This document shows, piece by piece, positions 7,281-8,964 of a stretch of 8,964 nucleotides of DNA. The stretch lies in assembly GCA_947305445.1 (NCBI GenBank), contig CAMZDU010000028.1:1-8964 (forward strand), in the 5' to 3' direction. Made by a program: the position numbers and the translations under genes. Each line of letters begins with the position of its first letter. The stretch's first letter is position 1. The notes beneath the pieces were generated by a model, which saw only the letters and a program-made list of their open reading frames with translations, was not told the DNA's origin and searched no databases. This DNA comes from an uncultured Selenomonadales bacterium. GTDB lineage: Bacteria > Bacillota > Negativicutes > Selenomonadales > Selenomonadaceae.

Positions 7281-7411
7281 ATGATAACTCGTTGTGAGTT
7301 GCGTTTCTTCAATTAGGAATTGTGATTCGGATACGGTTGTTGACAACACAACTCAAAACATTCCTCATTCCTAACTCCCCATTATTTTGTTTTCTCACAA
7401 CGAGTTATGAT
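7281..7411. mobile_element. MITE-like inverted-repeat element in the fhs leader
   Basis: AACTCGTTGTGAG (7286-7298) and its exact complement CTCACAACGAGTT (7394-7406) bound a 121-base segment with no credible gene. ATGAT stands directly outside both ends (7281-7285 and 7407-7411), as a target-site duplication would; the wider direct repeat is TTATGATA. Because TATGATA is nearly self-complementary, the flanks can also be read as extending the inverted repeat to 18 of 19 bases, so the duplication is not proven. Inside are AATTAGGAAT (7311-7320), ATTCCTAA on the other arm, and a 25-base block (7347-7371) that matches 875-899 in reverse at 24 positions. It is probably non-autonomous, since no transposase is in the window. 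Confidence 0.55.
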
Positions 7412-7414
7412 AGC

Positions 7415-7446
7415 AAAAAAAAATCCCGCCGTAAATTTTCGACGGG
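7415..7446 (-). terminator. Intrinsic terminator after gltS
   Basis: On the minus strand, CCCGTCG (complement of 7440-7446) pairs with CGGCGGG (complement of 7425-7431) around an eight-base loop, followed after one A by nine T residues (complement of 7415-7423). It lies about 70 bases past the gltS stop and insulates gltS from the fhs cluster on the same strand. The sequence between the stop and the hairpin holds nothing else I recognise. Confidence 0.88.
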
Positions 7447-7517
7447 GAAAAATTTTTTGTCAATCGTTGCAAGCGAGTAATCGTCGACAAAAACTTTGGC
7501 CGGATACGAGATTGCCG

Positions 7518-8708
7518 TCAAATGAAGTTGATAAAGAATGTGATTGTCAAGCTGTTGATGAAGTCTGCGAACATGGAGCCGACAATCGGAACGAGAATGT
7601 ACGCTTTGACAGACGGCGCAAATTTGTTCGTCAAGACCTGCATATTGGCCATGGCATTGGGAGTTGCGCCCATGCCGAAGCCGCATGAACCCGACGATAA
7701 AATTGCCGCGTCGTAGTCGCGACCGAGCACGTTGAAAATTATAAAGTAGGCGAAGATAAACATAAGTATCGTTTGGCCGACGAGGAGCACGACGAGCGGC
7801 AACGCCAGCTCCGCCAACTGCCACAGCTTCAGCGTTATCATTGCTATGCCCAGGAACAGCGACAGACAAATTCCGCCGATGTCGTTAATTTCGCCGATAT
7901 GCACCGTGTAAGAGCCGGTGAACTCGCTGTAGTTGCGCATAATCGCCGCGATAATCATTGCGCCGATATACACGGGAAAAGTCATGCCGGTTTTGGACAG
8001 CAACATTGAAACGACCGTGCCGACGCCCATGGCGATTGCCAACTGATAAGCGGCGGGCGCGTACATGCTGACGGAGCGTTCGTGTTTCTTCTCCTCCTCG
8101 ACGAGCGGAGTTTCGTCGGCTTTAATTGCGGTTTTGAGCAGATCTTTGCCGAGGATAAGTCGACGACCGAGCGGGCCGCCCATTAACGAGCCAGCAACCA
8201 ATCCGAATGTTGCCGCGGCCATGCAAAGGGTCGTTGCGCCGACAAGACCCAAGTCCTCAAGCACCGGCCCAAAAGCCCCCGCCGTGCCGTGACCGCCGAC
8301 CATTGAGATTGAACCCGTGCACAATCCGATAAACGGGCTGATGTCCAAAGCATTTGACAGCGCAACCGCCAAGATATTTTGACCGACGATGAGTGCACAG
8401 ACGCAACCGAGGAAAATTAGCAGACTTATGCCGCCGCTTTTTAGGATTTTGACGTTGGCCTGAAAACCGACCGACGTGAAGAATGCGACCATGCAGACGT
8501 TTTTGAGCGTCTCGTCGAAGGCGAAGCCGACAACTCCCGACGTGTAGAGAATACAGCTGACGATTGCGAATAATAAACCGCCGACGACCGGCGACGGAAT
8601 ACAAAATGTTTCCAGAAATTTTATCAGATGCTTGAGCATAGTGCCGACATAGAGCATGACGACCGCCACGGCCAGCGTTTGATACATGTTGAATTCAAGC
8701 GTATACAT
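7518..8708 (-). CDS. gltS: Sodium/glutamate symporter (ESS family)
   Basis: Inner-membrane carrier importing glutamate with sodium; 396 residues, close to the roughly 400 of E. coli GltS. The protein is almost entirely hydrophobic, with two homologous halves joined by a charged cytosolic segment at about 186-212 (ADETPLVEEEKKHERS). Each half has its pore-loop signature: SISMVGGHGTAGAFGP at 133-148 and SCGFGMGATPNAMANMQ at 341-357. ATFGLVAGSLMGGPLGR (166-182) and LKLWQLAELALPL (293-305) also match GltS closely. The start at ATG 8708 is supported by AGAGGTGA just upstream; an in-frame TTG at 8726 falls in the dispersed repeat and lacks a ribosome site. It follows leuS by 70 bases in the same direction and ends at its own terminator (7415-7446). 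Substrate is inferred from the family; other acidic amino acids are possible. Confidence 0.95.
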   Translation of the reverse strand: MYTLEFNMYQTLAVAVVMLYVGTMLKHLIKFLETFCIPSPVVGGLLFAIVSCILYTSGVVGFAFDETLKNVCMVAFFTSVGFQANVKILKSGGISLLIFLGCVCALIVGQNILAVALSNALDISPFIGLCTGSISMVGGHGTAGAFGPVLEDLGLVGATTLCMAAATFGLVAGSLMGGPLGRRLILGKDLLKTAIKADETPLVEEEKKHERSVSMYAPAAYQLAIAMGVGTVVSMLLSKTGMTFPVYIGAMIIAAIMRNYSEFTGSYTVHIGEINDIGGICLSLFLGIAMITLKLWQLAELALPLVVLLVGQTILMFIFAYFIIFNVLGRDYDAAILSSGSCGFGMGATPNAMANMQVLTNKFAPSVKAYILVPIVGSMFADFINSLTITFFINFI

Positions 8709-8712
8709 AATG

Positions 8713-8720
8713 TCACCTCT
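8713..8720 (-). promoter_or_regulatory. Ribosome binding site of gltS
   Basis: AGAGGTGA on the minus strand, four bases before ATG 8708 when measured from its last base and seven from AGAGG. It lies three bases from the 28-base repeat at 8724-8751, so that repeat forms the leader directly ahead of translation. Confidence 0.7.
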
Positions 8721-8723
8721 TGT

Positions 8724-8751
8724 CAATTAGGAACTTCGTCAATGTGGAATT
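8724..8751. repeat. Exact 28-base copy of the repeat found after glpK
   Basis: Bases 8724-8751 are identical to 839-866 (they begin CAATTAGGAACTTCGTCA and end TGTGGAATT). In the first copy this forms the left shoulder of the long palindrome; here the rest is missing, so this is a solo or truncated member. It lies between leuS and gltS, directly before the gltS ribosome site. Confidence 0.85.
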
Positions 8752-8760
8752 GTACGGCGG

Positions 8761-8774
8761 GTGCGGTTGCGCAC
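8761..8774. other. Small hairpin in the leuS-gltS gap
   Basis: GTGCG and CGCAC with a four-base loop, just after the leuS stop on the minus strand. There is no following T-run on either strand, so it is not a good terminator, and leuS transcripts may continue into gltS. Confidence 0.35.
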
Positions 8775-8778
8775 TAAA

Positions 8779-8964
8779 CTATTGTACGACGATGTTAATC
8801 AGTTTGCCGGGGACGGCGATAACTTTTACGACGCGCTTGCCGGCAGTAAGTTCCTTCACACGCGGCAATGTCGGCGCAAGTTTCTCCAGGTCGTCACGTG
8901 TCAGACCGACGGCAACTTTTAAGCGGTCGCGGACTTTGCCGTTAATCTGAATGACAATCTCAAC
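8779..8964 (-). CDS. leuS: Leucyl-tRNA synthetase, last 61 residues (5' part outside the window)
   Basis: Cytosolic class I synthetase that charges tRNA-Leu. Only the C-terminal domain is visible: VEIVIQINGKVRDRLKVA, then a helical stretch (TRDDLEKLAP), then GKRVVKVIAVPGKLINIVVQ and TAG (complement of 8779-8781). The VQINGKxRD strand and the final KxIxVPGKLxNIVV are characteristic of the bacterial LeuRS C-terminal domain, which contacts the tRNA elbow. The frame is open to the window's edge in whole codons. gltS begins 70 bases downstream in the same direction, so read-through into it is possible. Nothing can be said of the editing or catalytic domains. Confidence 0.95.
   Translation of the reverse strand, partial: VEIVIQINGKVRDRLKVAVGLTRDDLEKLAPTLPRVKELTAGKRVVKVIAVPGKLINIVVQ

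Noticed and set aside
7405..7869. 154-codon open frame on the minus strand at the end of gltS
   Set aside because: It overlaps gltS in another frame, runs through the gltS terminator and has low-complexity Arg/His-rich content with no family features.
8735..8778. Sigma-70 promoter for gltS (TTGAC sequences in the repeat)
   Set aside because: TTGAC-like hexamers occur on the minus strand but no acceptable -10 box is found at 16-18 bases.

Overview
The window reads as ordinary chromosome from an anaerobic, strongly Shine-Dalgarno-dependent bacterium of the Firmicutes type. I infer the class Negativicutes (Selenomonas/Phascolarctobacterium-like). The reasons are the gene set (glycerol uptake, formate-tetrahydrofolate ligase, a GltS-type glutamate carrier), GGAGG ribosome sites before every gene, and secreted proteins with a FlgT/LPP20-like domain more usual in bacteria with an outer membrane. 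Taxonomy is inference only.

Layout, left to right. Plus strand, 1-1711: the 3' half of glycerol kinase (glpK) and a complete glycerol facilitator (glpF), separated by a palindromic repeat built from GGAATTA-like heptamers. A strong hairpin terminator follows at 1790-1826. Plus strand, 1876-2957: two genes I cannot assign, a 230-residue acidic cytosolic protein and an 80-residue basic protein lying in an AT-rich stretch. Positions 2982-3120 hold promoter-like hexamers, a long hairpin and a perfect intrinsic terminator, which could be a small RNA of about 100 nt. Minus strand, 7255 down to 3205: fhs (formate-tetrahydrofolate ligase), a 135-residue secreted protein, and a 629-residue secreted protein with 13 TPR units. 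The two secreted proteins share the same N-terminal domain, so they are paralogues. The three genes are 33-52 bases apart, face the same way, and end at a terminator at 3150-3184. Minus strand, 8964 down to 7518: the 3' end of leuS, then gltS with its own terminator at 7415-7446.

How the genes work together. GlpF admits glycerol and GlpK traps it as glycerol 3-phosphate. Fhs charges tetrahydrofolate with formate for one-carbon metabolism. GltS imports glutamate with sodium. The secreted pair probably acts in the cell envelope, but no specific job can be read from sequence.

The least ordinary signal is a dispersed intergenic repeat family at four places (839-966, 1713-1746, 7281-7411, 8724-8751). 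The 7281-7411 copy is bounded by 13-base perfect inverted repeats and an apparent 5-base direct duplication (ATGAT), like a miniature inverted-repeat element. It fills almost the whole leader of the fhs operon. I see no defence system, CRISPR array, full insertion sequence, rRNA or tRNA here.
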